Positions 1-10,935 of a stretch of DNA of 64,000 nucleotides are shown here, piece by piece; position 1 is the stretch's first letter; the number at the start of each line of letters is the position of its first letter. This stretch comes from Stratiolaelaps scimitus (taxonomy: Eukaryota; Arthropoda; Arachnida; Mesostigmata; Laelapidae). The notes below the pieces were generated by a model, which was not told the origin of the DNA, made no database searches, and saw only the letters and a list, made by a program, of their open reading frames with translations. A program made the position numbers and the translations under genes. The stretch spans positions 248,001 to 312,000 of the forward strand of contig JABWDB010000031.1 of assembly GCA_019614645.1 (NCBI GenBank). Reading direction: 5' to 3'.

Positions 1-547
1 GTAACGGTCGGCCGGGTTCGACTCGGTTCGTTGGATAGCACCGGCGGCTAGGCCAGGCCGGGGTGATGAACTTCCGCTCGTCGTCGAGGGCAGCGCTGCA
101 GTGCTTGCCGTCGTGTAGCTCTGTGGCTGCGCCCTCCGATGGGGCATGGTCGGACGGCCAGACTGTTGTTGTCTGGCAGAGAGAAAAAGAAAACGATCCA
201 CCTTCGGCGGCTTCCTGCCGCAGGATTTCCTCCTGTTGCAGCATCTTTTGAGACGGCGAAGGCGCTGTCGGAGCGGCTCTCAAAAGTAAATTGCGTTTTT
301 CGCCCCTAACACCCCCCGTCCCTCGATGGTCAAGTGCCTCGGTGGCTTGACGCAAAAATGAGGCTTGCTGCTATCTCGGCCCACTGGCCGCTGGCGAGAA
401 TAGCGACCGGTCGACGGTCACAGAATAGAGAGCCATCACTGGGCCTGACTGAACCCCGAAACCCATCATATATCCGAGGGAGAGCTTTAAGGAAACAACA
501 GAGCACTGAGCACTGTTGCAATGGCCTGAATACTACTACTACTCCTG

Positions 548-549
<2 letters not shown>
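1..549. other. Non-coding left edge, no gene seen
   Basis: The first 300 bases are GC-rich and the rest is mixed. Short open frames exist on both strands but lack a convincing start, splice sites or protein-like composition. The left edge may cut through something larger that cannot be seen. Confidence 0.5.

Positions 550-586
<37 letters not shown>
550..586. repeat. (TA)n microsatellite
   Basis: About 18 TA units without interruption. It produces artificial Tyr-Ile repeat frames on both strands that are not genes. Confidence 0.95.
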
Positions 587-588
<2 letters not shown>

Positions 589-1877
589 GTTACAATAAAG
601 ATTACAATCGGCTCTAATAAATGCATTTGAATGATAAGACGGAAGGATGTGCCTACGAGGACTTACAAAGATTTCGTTTGGGGTCAAATTAGGGATAGAG
701 GGAGCAAGCAGAATTCAAAATCTGTAAATGACTCGCATTATTTTTGTAATCATGCACATGGCACTGAGAACATACGTCCCATCGTGTACAATTCGAAATA
801 TGCCTCTTCCCTATTGGAGAGAAACGAAGTGATCTCTTATATCAGTTCTTGTATTGTCTACGCCATATTTATTAACCCGAACATAAGTTTTCCGCTTTGT
901 AACTACGGCTACGCATCCTATTTGAGCGTCCTCTTTAAGGCAGGACGCACGTATGCAGGACGGTATTGATATTACTAAATGTCAAAAACAAATAGATATC
1001 ACGCGAGAACAGTGTGACCACATGAGTACGGCTGTCCTGCAAGCACTCCTGTAATTCGTATAAGATATCGAATCTGTTCTTTTCAAGCGAGTGTTCACTT
1101 GGCAGACCATACACCTTTCTTATCCGTGGAGCGCCCAATGTGAAATTGTTCCTATTTTGCGTCGTTGTACCCCATCGAAATTGTAACAGTGCACGCACCA
1201 CGCTTCAGTGTCTGGTGACAAGGTTGACGGCGAGAGCATGTATCTGTAATCATTTTCGTATTTATATATCTTGTGATGTTTTAGAGCTGTGGTGAGTTAT
1301 CTACGTGACCTGACAGCAGTTGCGTGCTGGACCTGCCCGTCCACAATTCAATATCGTTGTCATTGATACAGGGCTGTGCCTATCGGTTATATATATATAT
1401 ATGTACCGTATATGCGTATCTACGCATCACTAACGCTTTCCTTTCAGTGTGTGTGTGACAGTGATGGCTTGGATATGAGTTGAGTTCGCTGAGTGTTTTG
1501 GTGTGCGTGAGCGCCCTGTATCGCCCGTCGCGGCAGCAGTAATAACAGCAGTAGCAGCAGCAGCCAATCTGCAATTGGGTCTCGACAGAGGCATCCAGCC
1601 AGCCAGCCCCCCCCGGGGATATGGATGGATCAAGTGGCGCGAACGGACTCGGGTCAGCCGAGGAACGGAACCAACATCCTCCACGTACACAATTAGTTGT
1701 CCCGGTAGCAGTCGTCGTTGTCGTCGTAGTCGACGACCTCCTCCTCGTAGCCGTGTATCAGAGTAGTGGAAGTGGTTGGACGGGTCATGCGACTACTCAC
1801 ATCGGGGTCGAAATGCCAGGCGAGTGCCGCCATAGAAATCGTGTTGTGACCCATACGGGATGGATATTCGTCATCTC

Positions 1878-1880
<3 letters not shown>
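587..1880. other. Non-coding, no gene seen
   Basis: Mixed sequence with a short TA tract near 1388-1402 and GCAGTA/GCAGCA triplet runs near 1530-1565. Frames of up to 112 codons are present (for example 631-969) but show no splice signals or recognisable domain, and I do not call them. Confidence 0.4.

Positions 1881-1911
<31 letters not shown>
1881..1911. repeat. (CT)n microsatellite
   Basis: About 15 CT units. On the plus strand this is a pure pyrimidine tract. No AG suited to a splice acceptor follows closely. Confidence 0.9.
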
Positions 1912-1914
<3 letters not shown>

Positions 1915-3117
1915 TTGTTCTGGCCACCCCCATCATACGCGTTTTAGCAAGTGACATATTAATTAGTCGTTGACGTTGTTACTCCCCCCCCGCCGCCACC
2001 TTGGACTTCGGGAACTCACGAGTCTCATTGCTACCCCGGTTAGTCGGGCACATCATGTGCTGTGTCACGTGCCTGGCAAGGTGTGCGATCCGACTAAATA
2101 GCTTAACTGGCGATTCGTACGACGCAATGGAATAGCTCCGAGTTTATGCAGCGTTTACAAGCTCTTTTTAGATGCATTCGTTAAAAAGCGAATACGCCGG
2201 CGGTGGTGATGGTGATGATCATCACAAACAACAAAATCGCTTGTTCAAGGAAAATCGATGATTGATCTTGTTTCGGCGAGAGAAACGACAGCATTGTGAC
2301 CCCGTTGTGAAGAGGAAGTCGGTCTAATTAGACTCACTCAGAAGCAGGGTTACACATATTTGAGTTTCATTTTCAACGAATCGTAGATTCCACCACCGGT
2401 TACAAATTTCCACTGCGTTTTGATCAGCCCTTGCATGCATCACTGTGTCTCACAGGGTTCAGTAATCGATATTGAATGAAGCGCTATCGATTATAAACGG
2501 GATCGGTACAGCCTCCGGCTTAAATACGAGATATACGAGACGTTGTATTTATAATCGAATAGTTCCGTTATAATTAACGGTATCAATCTGTTGTAAATAC
2601 ATTTTTTCTTAACATGATTCGAATATTTCATTGGCGAACATTTTTAGACTCAAGAAATCTTCGATCTCGGGTTAGATCTGCTCAACTGCACCAGGCATCG
2701 CCATCTCATTTCAAATTTGTATCTCTGCTGTCGAATCAACGCCGCGTTCTGCCTGCCTGTGACATGGTCTAACCCGACGCTTAGGTCCGATCCGAATTGA
2801 CCTGGCGCGGCCCGGGTATCTAACACAAAATACTATGCACGATCGCAAATATAGGGGTTTGTTTGACTGGCGGTGGGTCCGTCAAGAGGACGATCTCTAT
2901 CAGTAGAATAGAATATAAGGGACGATCGGCCCAAGCCAGCCAGTACGAACTCGATACGAAGACCACTGTATGCACTCTGTTCAGGCCGGTCAGCTGAGAG
3001 CGGATCAGTTGTATCGGTATCATCATACTCGCGTCTTGTTATGACTACGGTGGAACGAGGCGTTCCGATGCCTCAAATCGCCTTCCGAACCCGCACAGCC
3101 CATTCGGCACTATTGTC
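1912..3117. other. Non-coding, no gene seen
   Basis: AT-rich stretches alternate with mixed sequence, and there is a C8 run at about 1982. No open frame with splice sites and no repeat shared with the rest of the window was noticed. Confidence 0.4.
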
Positions 3118-3429
3118 ATGAGTTTTTTACACGACGTCGATACGTGTTCAATATACATACGGGTGCTGATCAGTGACGACGATGGCCGAAACCGAACGCC
3201 GATGACCCAGTGGGCGTGGAAATTCACCCATGAGAACGCTTGGCAGAGGGGGCGAGACACAACGGACAGAACTACCGGCGTTCGTCCGAAACCACGAAAC
3301 GGGACCGCCCGAAGCCCGAGCCAGGAACTTGATAGCCATGATGTCCAATGTGTGCTGCAAGTTCTCGACAGCCGCAAAACGAAACATATGACAATGAGAA
3401 AAGACACATTTTTATCAAAAACATCATAA
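3118..3429 (+). CDS. Unrecognised 103-codon ORF, weak candidate
   Basis: An ATG-started frame of 103 codons ending in TAA. Its codons look more protein-like than neighbouring frames, with several C- or G-ending codons and a mixed charged composition around residues 20-60. There is no signal peptide, no membrane segment and no domain I recognise. The C-terminal third is basic. No flanking splice site decides whether it is a single-exon gene, part of an exon or chance. Frames of this length are expected by chance in a window this size, and an antisense frame of similar length (3045-3407) overlaps it. Confidence 0.18.
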   Translation: MSFLHDVDTCSIYIRVLISDDDGRNRTPMTQWAWKFTHENAWQRGRDTTDRTTGVRPKPRNGTARSPSQELDSHDVQCVLQVLDSRKTKHMTMRKDTFLSKTS

Positions 3430-4945
3430 TTCTACACTATTCCATTATGTTTAACCTATAATATGTTCTGCCGAATTTGACCACTGTGCATTTACCACCA
3501 TCCCATTCACAGGCTCTGTCTATCATTGTGCTGTTATGTTGAAGTCGATTGGTGTCATGACAATGATGTCTTGTATGGACCGTGTATAGACAGTTTTCCG
3601 GTTGAATGCGTTTAGAAGGCCAATACCAAAGTATTCGGCATTGCTACAATTCGCTTGTTATTGCTAGATTCAGGGTCAGTGACTGCTGGCGCTTATGATA
3701 GCGTCGAAATAGATCTGCGACGTCCTCAAGCTCAATATCGCCCCTGCATAGGCTTAGGGCGTAGAGACCTCAGTGGCCGCGTCTCATGGAGAAGGCATTG
3801 AGCAGTCTCTCTCTCTCTCTCTCTCGCTTTGCGTTTGTTTGTTCAACCTGATTCGCGAGACAGACGCCGGCCACTTCGAATATTCCACCTCCTCGCTTAT
3901 GCTTTCGAGAAATGTCTTCCTTTACCATTCCGGCGTTCGCTGCGCTCTGCCACGAGGCTCGGCTCGAGCGCTTCTGTGTTCGACATCTGCTCTGTGTACC
4001 GCAGCTATCTGCGACGATAGACAATATCGCTGATATCCATCTGATGTCACGCAGAGACATATATATATATAGCCAATTCTCTCTTTGGGACTTCCTCAGT
4101 TCGCTGGGAACTAAAACGCTATAACAAGCAGCACGCTTTATCCGCACTTATAACATCTGCATATTTGACGACAGTAACATGCATTGCATGTATGCGATTT
4201 TAACAATTAGTTTGTCGTCATTAAATCGTCGTTCCGTTGCATCCGCCCTCTTTCAACCTCATCCAACAGCAACGACAAGCAGTAACAAGCGGACAACGTA
4301 TAATACATGAATCGGTCATAAAAGAAGTTTGACGTTGTAGAGCCTTCAAAAACTTTAAAAACCCTGCAAAAACGCTCAGTTAAGTGCAGAAAAAAAATCT
4401 GTTGAGTCTGATGGTGTGTGTGTGTGATATGTGTAACGTGTGATCAATTTCCGTGTTATACTTGGTGATCTTTCACGAAATAATAATGTACGGCCTCCAA
4501 TATAAAAAATGCAAATTTGAGCATTTAAAGAGGCGCTCAAAAAGGAAGTTTGCTGAAACTAAAATAGATCACTCAGCATCAAATGCATCATATTTATCTC
4601 GTCACCCAAAAAAGTACATGTACATCCACCGTTTCGTATTCTGCATATTCAATGCACATTAATCTGTCGTTCACATAGCGTTTAAAATCAGAAAATTGTC
4701 TTCGCTTGCTGGCAATCGACTTCACACACGAAGGGTGCCATGTGCAGACGGAAAAATGACAGAGAGAGAGAGAGAGTATTTGAAAGAAGCTGCATTCAAA
4801 TAAAGCAAAACGCGCTGGCTCGAACGCCAACTTCCATCGGTCATCCTACGCTATCAGCATCTACACGTTGAACGGACAGTCATCCAGACCGACAGGATGG
4901 ACAACACAGCAACTAGCTAACGGACACGACAATCAGCCGACTGGC
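3430..4945. other. Non-coding, microsatellite-bearing
   Basis: AT-rich sequence with (CT)n near 3809-3829, a short TA tract near 4059-4071, and (GA)n near 4759-4776. No gene is supported. Confidence 0.4.
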
Positions 4946-5520
4946 AGCAGCAGCAGCAGCAACAGAAGCAGCCGCGACACGAATCCAACCGGGTTGTGGC
5001 TAAGGGCGTGCAAAATGCTACTGACGTTCTCTGTGTGAAAACGTAAGACGGCATATCCCTTGAAATAGAGAGGCGTACTTTTGAATTGAATTGAACAAAT
5101 TGTCGTGATGTTTTTGGTTTGTTGTTGTCGTTGTTGTTGCGACTGATGATGATACCGTTGTTGTTGTTGTTGTTGTTAATGTTGCTGTCTATCTGGCGGT
5201 TGGGTGGCCAAGAGGCGAGACGAGCTCGGGCTAAGCTGCCAACCGCGAGTCAACGAGGTCGGACCAGCGGCCGCGGATGGGCCCGCCATGTCCCTATTCA
5301 ACTTACACAGACGGCGCCACACTCAGGCAGAGGCCAACACGAATGAAGATGGGTGGACCTACCAATACGCAGATGCAGACAGTGCAAATAACCCAGACCC
5401 AGCAGCAGGACGGCAATACACAACAACAACAACAATAAACAACAACAACAATAAACAACAACAACAACAATAAACAATAACAACAATAATAAACAACAAC
5501 AGACAGATAGAATATGCCAA
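4946..5520 (+). repeat. CAG, GTT and CAA triplet-repeat cluster
   Basis: (CAG)n is at 4946-4963, GTT-rich repeats at about 5135-5177, and CAA-type repeats with TAA interruptions at about 5417-5500. The strand switches from GTT to CAA within 300 bases. The TAA interruptions in the CAA tract rule out a polyglutamine or polyasparagine coding run in that frame. Confidence 0.85.
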
Positions 5521-5587
5521 AAGGAACAACAATGGCGACAATAAAAAAAAACAGCAGAATTGCTTCGCCAGACTGACTCTCGCGCAA

Positions 5588-5613
5588 ATATATATATATA
5601 TATATATATATAT
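5588..5613. repeat. (TA)n microsatellite
   Basis: About 13 TA units just downstream of the CAA cluster. Confidence 0.9.
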
Positions 5614-7742
5614 TGAGAGCAGCACAACGCCACAAAAATATATAGAATCAAGTAGAATCGAAAGGAAGAGGGCTCGGTGACGCCGCGGCCCGCTGCATTC
5701 ATATCTGTTTTAGTTCGCTGGCGTTCGTTCGTCGTTTGGCAGCATAATTCGATCTGGTGCCAAGTGGGTGGTGTTGATGCGGGCAATGTTGATTGATCCC
5801 GCCGCCTCGGTCATGACTCGGAAAGTAAACTCGACTCGATAAAAATCGAATGGCTGTGCGTGCAATTAATAATAGAGATATTGCTGTCATACTTGTTTGC
5901 TTTTTGTTATATTCGACGTATTCAATGAATGCTTAGACATCGCGTGATTGAACGGAGAACGTTCGGTGCTGGTCTGCACGCTTGGCCGTTCTTTTGCGGC
6001 CCGATACGAACTCAGTGATGGCATGGCTTGGGTCAGAGGTGAACGAAATGCCAACGGTACTTACAGTTTTTGGAGATCAATCTTCGTTTGTCTGTTGGGA
6101 GAACACCTCAATGATAGCAGCATGTACCCCTTCGATAAAAAACACTTGGTGACTCAGGTTTCATATCAGGTCGAATAGGTTACCCGGTGACATCTCCGAT
6201 CGAGCATTTAGTACGACAAACCCAAAATGGGATCTCTGACGAATGTCACAGTGATTGTTGACATCTCCTTTTATGATATTATAATGAACGAGAGGAGATG
6301 AGAAGAACACTACAACGAATCCCCTTCAACCTATGCTGTCATCTGATTACTGGCTGAATATCGTATCGTCTCAGTCTGCAGCCAACTCACGTCGAGATTG
6401 TTCTCATCTGCCCCGTGGACTACAAGAGAACTATTGTACATAACCAGTACGCGAATGGCCATCCGGCGAGGTGTACACGCATAGGGCACAGAACGAAGTT
6501 TTCAATGTACGCCTATAAAATATTCAATACGTTGGTGGCGTTGTAGCGCGTACAATATTCATTCACATTGATCGAACCTGTCCGCCGTCCCCGTCCCCCC
6601 CGAGATCAATAACTCATGGAAATAGAGGAAATATACAGACCGTCACCATATGAACGTCAGCAACGACAACCATTTCTACGGGACATGTACTGATGAGCCC
6701 GAAGTAAGAATTGCGCTTGTGATAGTTCGTAGACCTCCGTCTGCGATATTTGTTGCACTATGAACTATGCACGTATAGTGATTAGCGTCGTTTCCTGGTG
6801 AATTCAGCCGCCTCATAATCGTTCTTTATCATGGAAAGCAACACCAACAGGGGTTTGGCGAACATGCTCAACTCAAACGTCAACGAAAGTCAAATTGCAA
6901 CCTTAGATTATCGTCGCGGTTTCCTCAAAATGCTACCGGCGCTCGAAGGTTGTCACAATACTTCGAGGTCCTTTGGAATCAACAGCCGACAATGACGAGG
7001 AGTTTGTTGACATTTAGAATCTCGATATCTGCCGACTCGGAAGAAAGTTTCTACGCTAAGTGGTGTCTCCTTCAAGCCGCTGTTCGCATGGAGGAGCGCT
7101 TCAAGCGTCGATACATCGGGACATATATTATGAGAGCGTTCATTACATGATTCTGTTCATGATCAAATGTCGGCGTGTACTACAAACGCGCTACGGAACG
7201 CTTACAAAAATCCATTCAGTAACTATTGCACTATACGGCGGATTCGGGCCTTAGCTGCAACACATCATTCTGCTGCGCCCTCGGTCTGACCCCGTAAGCC
7301 GACGAATCCTTTGGTGGTAGATAAACGCTGCTGTAAACAAAAAAAAACAGTAGAATTATGTTATTAAATAGAATTACGTTTTGAGAATAGCAGCACCATT
7401 AACACGATCTGTCTGCGATTGCCTTCGTGAGCTGGAACAGGCACAGTCATCGGCGCAATGTATTCTACACGGTTGGGTAGGCACATTGAAAAACGCACGC
7501 CATAGAACGGTGTGTTTCACAACTTCATTAATGTCATTACTAGTACTTCGGCGAATGGCGAGCCTTATCCCATTCCAATTTAAACGTATATATATATATA
7601 TATATACAGATCCTATAAACAAATGATTTAGGCGCTCTTACAGCTTATAACGTGTACGTATGCTGTGTTATCATTTTCATTTTCTTTTATTTTCTTGCTT
7701 TGTCTCCCCTCGCCCCACCGTGTGCTGCTTTGTTTATTGCTG

Positions 7743-7743
<1 letters not shown>
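5614..7743. other. Non-coding, no gene seen
   Basis: Mixed sequence with a short (TA)n at 7587-7606. An isolated donor-like sequence at about 6705 (AAGTAAGA) is not preceded by a convincing open exon. No gene is called. Confidence 0.4.
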
Positions 7744-7792
<49 letters not shown>

Positions 7793-7801
7793 GTGTGTGT
7801 G
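7744..7801 (+). repeat. Compound (TA)n-(TG)n microsatellite
   Basis: About 31 bases of TA followed directly by about 27 bases of TG with a few TA units. It is the first of several compound arrays in the window with this same TA-then-TG order on the plus strand. Confidence 0.92.
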
Positions 7802-8360
7802 GTGTCATTATTACCATTGTCACCTTGTCATCTTAGTCAACAAATCGGTGTCAGCCGACCGGCAGTGTCATTTTCGCATTTTCAAGACACTTTGTTGCAT
7901 CTCTCTCGTGAGTGTTGTTTTTGCAACTGTTTCAGCTATTCCCCTGCTGCTTCGTACGAAAGAATGGAACAAATGGTTGTGGTTTTGCTGCCGCTGTCGC
8001 CGCCGCCGCCGCCGCCGTCGTCTTCGGTTGCCAGCGGCCTTCATCCGAATCGATCGCCACTCTACAACTCGCTCAACGCCGAGTTGTCATCGTGGTGGAA
8101 CGCCTCGAACGCGACGACGATGATCGCTCGCGAAATTGTCACCATCGTTGGCTGACGTGCCACGGTCCCGAAGTGGCGGCCGTATCGTTTATCCGTGGAA
8201 GAGCCCTGTGTCTTTCGGCCGGTGAAACACTTCGCGAAAACTTCAGTCTGTTGTGCCTCTCGTCAGCTAATTGAAATACTTCGCGCCGCTCTTCTAGTCA
8301 GTCAGTCATCCATCTATCCAAGGCGGCGATTTCGTATTTTGTTGCGTTGTTCAACGCTCC

Positions 8361-8389
8361 CGTCTCTCTCTCTCTCTCTCTGTCTGTAG
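8361..8389 (+). promoter_or_regulatory. Possible 3' splice acceptor built on a (CT)n repeat
   Basis: A CT microsatellite is followed by TGTCTGTAG, giving a long pyrimidine tract ending in AG directly before an ATG at 8390. This fits the shape of a strong 3' splice site. It could equally be a plain microsatellite next to a chance AG. Confidence 0.3.
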
Positions 8390-8516
8390 ATGTCGTGCGG
8401 TGCTACGCTATGCGGGATTCGCGTTTGCCAATGTGTTCGACCGCGTTGTTCCCACGGCGGCGAAATGACGCTGCCGGTGGGGGGTGGGGGGGGGGGGGGT
8501 GCCAGTGGCGATGTTG
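8390..8516 (+). CDS. Candidate short coding exon, G-rich, unknown product
   Basis: The segment starts with ATG right after a CT-rich acceptor-like tract and ends at TTG|GTAAGG, a good donor, with exit phase 1. It encodes 42 residues: a cysteine-rich beginning (five Cys in the first 20 residues) and then a polyglycine run made by a G6-T-G14 tract at 8479-8499. If not spliced, the frame stays open to 8785. I do not recognise the product. The surrounding 8.4-9.1 kb is GC-rich and could instead be a promoter or 5' leader. Confidence 0.25.
8479..8499 (+). repeat. Poly-G tract, G6-T-G14
   Basis: Two G runs separated by one T. The plus strand could form a G-quadruplex. It lies within the candidate exon at 8390-8516. 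Confidence 0.85.
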
Positions 8517-9107
8517 GTAAGGCGGTCCCCGGGGGCCGACCGGCGGGACTCTGCCGAGACATCCGAATGTCGTCCGAAGTGGATGAGGCACAAGAAGAAC
8601 TTCAGTCGGACTTCGCCATCGTTCGGTTTCTGTTTCTCTCTGAATTTTTCGCTCCCCGTTCAGTGGTTCATTTTCGTCGGCAGAGAGCTGACGCGGGGAC
8701 AACACCCGACAGCAGCGGCAGCGGCGGCGGCGGGCGGCGACTTCAACTTTCAAATCTTTGCGCTTCAGCTTCGAACTCGCTGTGAAAAAGAGCGCCGAAG
8801 AGCGGGCCTCGAACGGACAAAGATTCGACCGGATCGGAACCGAAACGAATGGGCGGCGGGAAGCTGCTGAGGTCCCCGATAGGGCGAACCAACGAAATGG
8901 GTTTGATTGCAGGAAGCCAGCCAGATCGAGCCGAAGATTTCAAGTCGGCGCCTACCGCTGTCCGTTCGCATGGCGCCGGCGTTCGAAACAACGGCACCAC
9001 CTCCGTCACGGTGCCGTTACGACTTCATCATTTGGACAGCGGGACTGACCCCGATCAGAGCTGAACTGGACTGGACTGGAGCTATGATCGGCGTCCGGTA
9101 ATCTATC
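8517..9107. other. GC-rich stretch, possible leader or promoter DNA
   Basis: Several overlapping frames stay open because the sequence is GC-rich and poor in stop codons (8484-8870, 8758-9048 and antisense frames). None has a clear start, domain or splice support. CpG is common. A 5' leader or CpG-rich promoter is a reasonable but unproven reading. Confidence 0.3.
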
Positions 9108-9126
9108 GGGGGGGGGGGGGGGGGGG
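9108..9126 (+). repeat. G19 homopolymer
   Basis: Nineteen consecutive G, followed within 12 bases by an A-rich tract. It is the longest G run in the window. Confidence 0.9.
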
Positions 9127-9399
9127 CTGCAGCTGAAATTAAAAAAAAACCTTTGATTTAGCCTGAATAGTTCTGTGAGATGTCGCTGTCGCCGTTGTCG
9201 CCTCGGAGCGCGATGATTATTTAGACGTAATCAACGAGACGAGGCTAATTTAACATTATGACATTATGACGACGACACATAGTCGCTATCTGGCTACGTT
9301 CAGCCCTGTAGAAATGGATAAGCGATTTTAGTAAAATATGAACGATATTTATTATAGTTGAATTCGTTATGGCATGCCTCTTCACGGCCTTAGCCCGCA

Positions 9400-9663
9400 A
9401 TGTCCTTGTCTTCGAAGGCGAAGAACGCAAAAAAGAAATTGATCAGAATTGGAAGCGAACAAAGACTTGCTGTCCGTCTCAAGAATGAACATGTTCAATT
9501 CCACTGGACGGAAATGCAAATACTGGCAAATACATTGCCTCATTACAAACAACAACCAGATGAACACCACCCAGCAATTAATGTCTATATGCTCACATAC
9601 ACACAAATACCCCATTGCAGTGATGACACTTGGGCGTCTACTCTTTTTGGTGTCAGAAATTGA
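9400..9663 (+). CDS. Unrecognised 87-codon ORF, weak candidate
   Basis: An ATG-started frame with a lysine-rich N-terminus (residues 6-14), a His- and Gln-rich middle and a stop TGA at 9661. Codon choice looks plausible but not strongly biased. There is no signal peptide or membrane helix. No splice signals delimit it. An antisense frame (9382-9804) overlaps it completely. It could be a small single-exon gene, an exon fragment or chance. Confidence 0.18.
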   Translation: MSLSSKAKNAKKKLIRIGSEQRLAVRLKNEHVQFHWTEMQILANTLPHYKQQPDEHHPAINVYMLTYTQIPHCSDDTWASTLFGVRN

Positions 9664-10020
9664 ATTATCAGAAATTGAACACCGTGTCATGAATGCCAAG
9701 AAATTCGTGTGTTTTTCGAGCAACACGCCGCGAAGTTCACGTTTGACCGATCGCTCGTTTGGAGGGTGGATGGGTGGGAGGGAACAGCTCAATCTCTCTC
9801 TCATAGAATCGAATCGATAGATGAAGCATTTGTGAGATCACTTGACGATAATCACACACGCTTATGATTGGGTTTACGTTCAACAAACTCTGACGGGTCT
9901 ACTGATGGGTCTAATGTGTCTCCATCGCTGTGATAACGCGTCCTCACCGAATTGGTAAATCAACTGTTACACGAGCGATACTTAAAGCAAAAATGAATGC
10001 TGTATACGTGTTTCATAGTT
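9664..10020. other. Non-coding, no gene seen
   Basis: A mixed linker between the 9400 open frame and the SINE fragment at 10,021. Nothing is supported. Confidence 0.4.
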
Positions 10021-10095
10021 TTTCGAGCTTACCCTCAGCTGTTCCCCTATCTGATAGGCCTCAGCTCTTAACCCTTTAGGTATTATGAGGAGCTG
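10021..10095 (-). mobile_element. SINE family A, 3' part, minus strand
   Basis: The reverse complement matches 24,124-24,205 over about 70 bases with few differences. Shared words include TAATACCTAAA, GGTTAAGAGCTGAGGCCT and ATAGGGGAACAGCTGAGGGT. The tRNA-like head is missing here, so this is a truncated copy. It shows that the 3' end seen at 24 kb belongs to a dispersed repeat. Confidence 0.75.
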
Positions 10096-10896
10096 TATAT
10101 GTGTCGCCCATCTGCATGTTGATATCTGCATATCTGCAGCTCGTTGATGAGAACTAATTGAGACGATTGGTTCATCTCGATCCATCGATCATCGTACGTA
10201 TGACTCTAGAACCCGCAGAACTTTTCACGGAAGGCGTATTCTCAAAATTGCTCCTCTCGTCCTGTTATTATTATAAAAGGTGTTTGTATTTACTAATTAT
10301 AAGGAGATGCAATATGTCGTTATTTTTGTCGTTGCTGTTCGACGACGATGTGTGCATAACCACAGTCAGCCGGGCTGTAAAAGTTGTACTGGTGGAGACG
10401 GCGGTCTTGGTAGCGTAGATGCGTTGCCCTGCGATGGATACTTTAGGGATGATGCCTCGCGTCCGAGATAAACACGTCAACGATCGGTCTGGCTGTTGTG
10501 ACATATGCGAGATACAGGTGTTTCTTCTGAGTTCCTCGGACGGCATCCGGGTTCTGGTTTCATTGTTGTCGTCGAGTTCAACTGTGATACTGTTGTTCTT
10601 TCGATGATGACACCCTCCATTTCTAGAAGACGAGATATCGGAGAAGTACCGGTCCAATCAACAAGTCAGCTTGCCGCCGTGTATTCTGCTAAAAGACATA
10701 TATATTATATATATATATATACACTCTTCCCAGCCTATAACAATGTAACACTGCGCGTGACTAAGTTCCAAGGAAAGAAATGGCGAAATATGTTTCCTGA
10801 TGAGTTCGCCAATTGCCCGCTAACATCTTCCACCGACAAAACACTCCGAAGTCGTCGCGCTCTACAAGTAACCAGCACATCTTAATAATCACTAAG
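10096..10896. other. Non-coding, no gene seen
   Basis: Mixed sequence with a broken (TA)n at about 10,694-10,722. Frames at 10,271-10,657 (minus) and 10,505-10,885 (plus) overlap antisense to each other and lack splice support. Confidence 0.35.
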
Positions 10897-10935
10897 TAGA
10901 GTTGGCCGCAGCCCGCAGGGCTGCGGCCAACTCTA
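10897..10935. repeat. Perfect inverted repeat, 18-bp arms, 3-nt loop
   Basis: The left arm at 10,897-10,914 and right arm at 10,918-10,935 are exact reverse complements around the loop GCA. The arm core is GC-rich (TTGGCCGCAGCCC). It could form a cruciform in DNA or a tight hairpin in RNA. The loop is too short for a typical miRNA precursor. Confidence 0.93.

Noticed and set aside
550..586. Tyr-Ile repeat proteins across TA microsatellites here and at 5588, 7744, 20,258, 25,588 and 45,857
   Set aside because: Pure translation of dinucleotide repeats.
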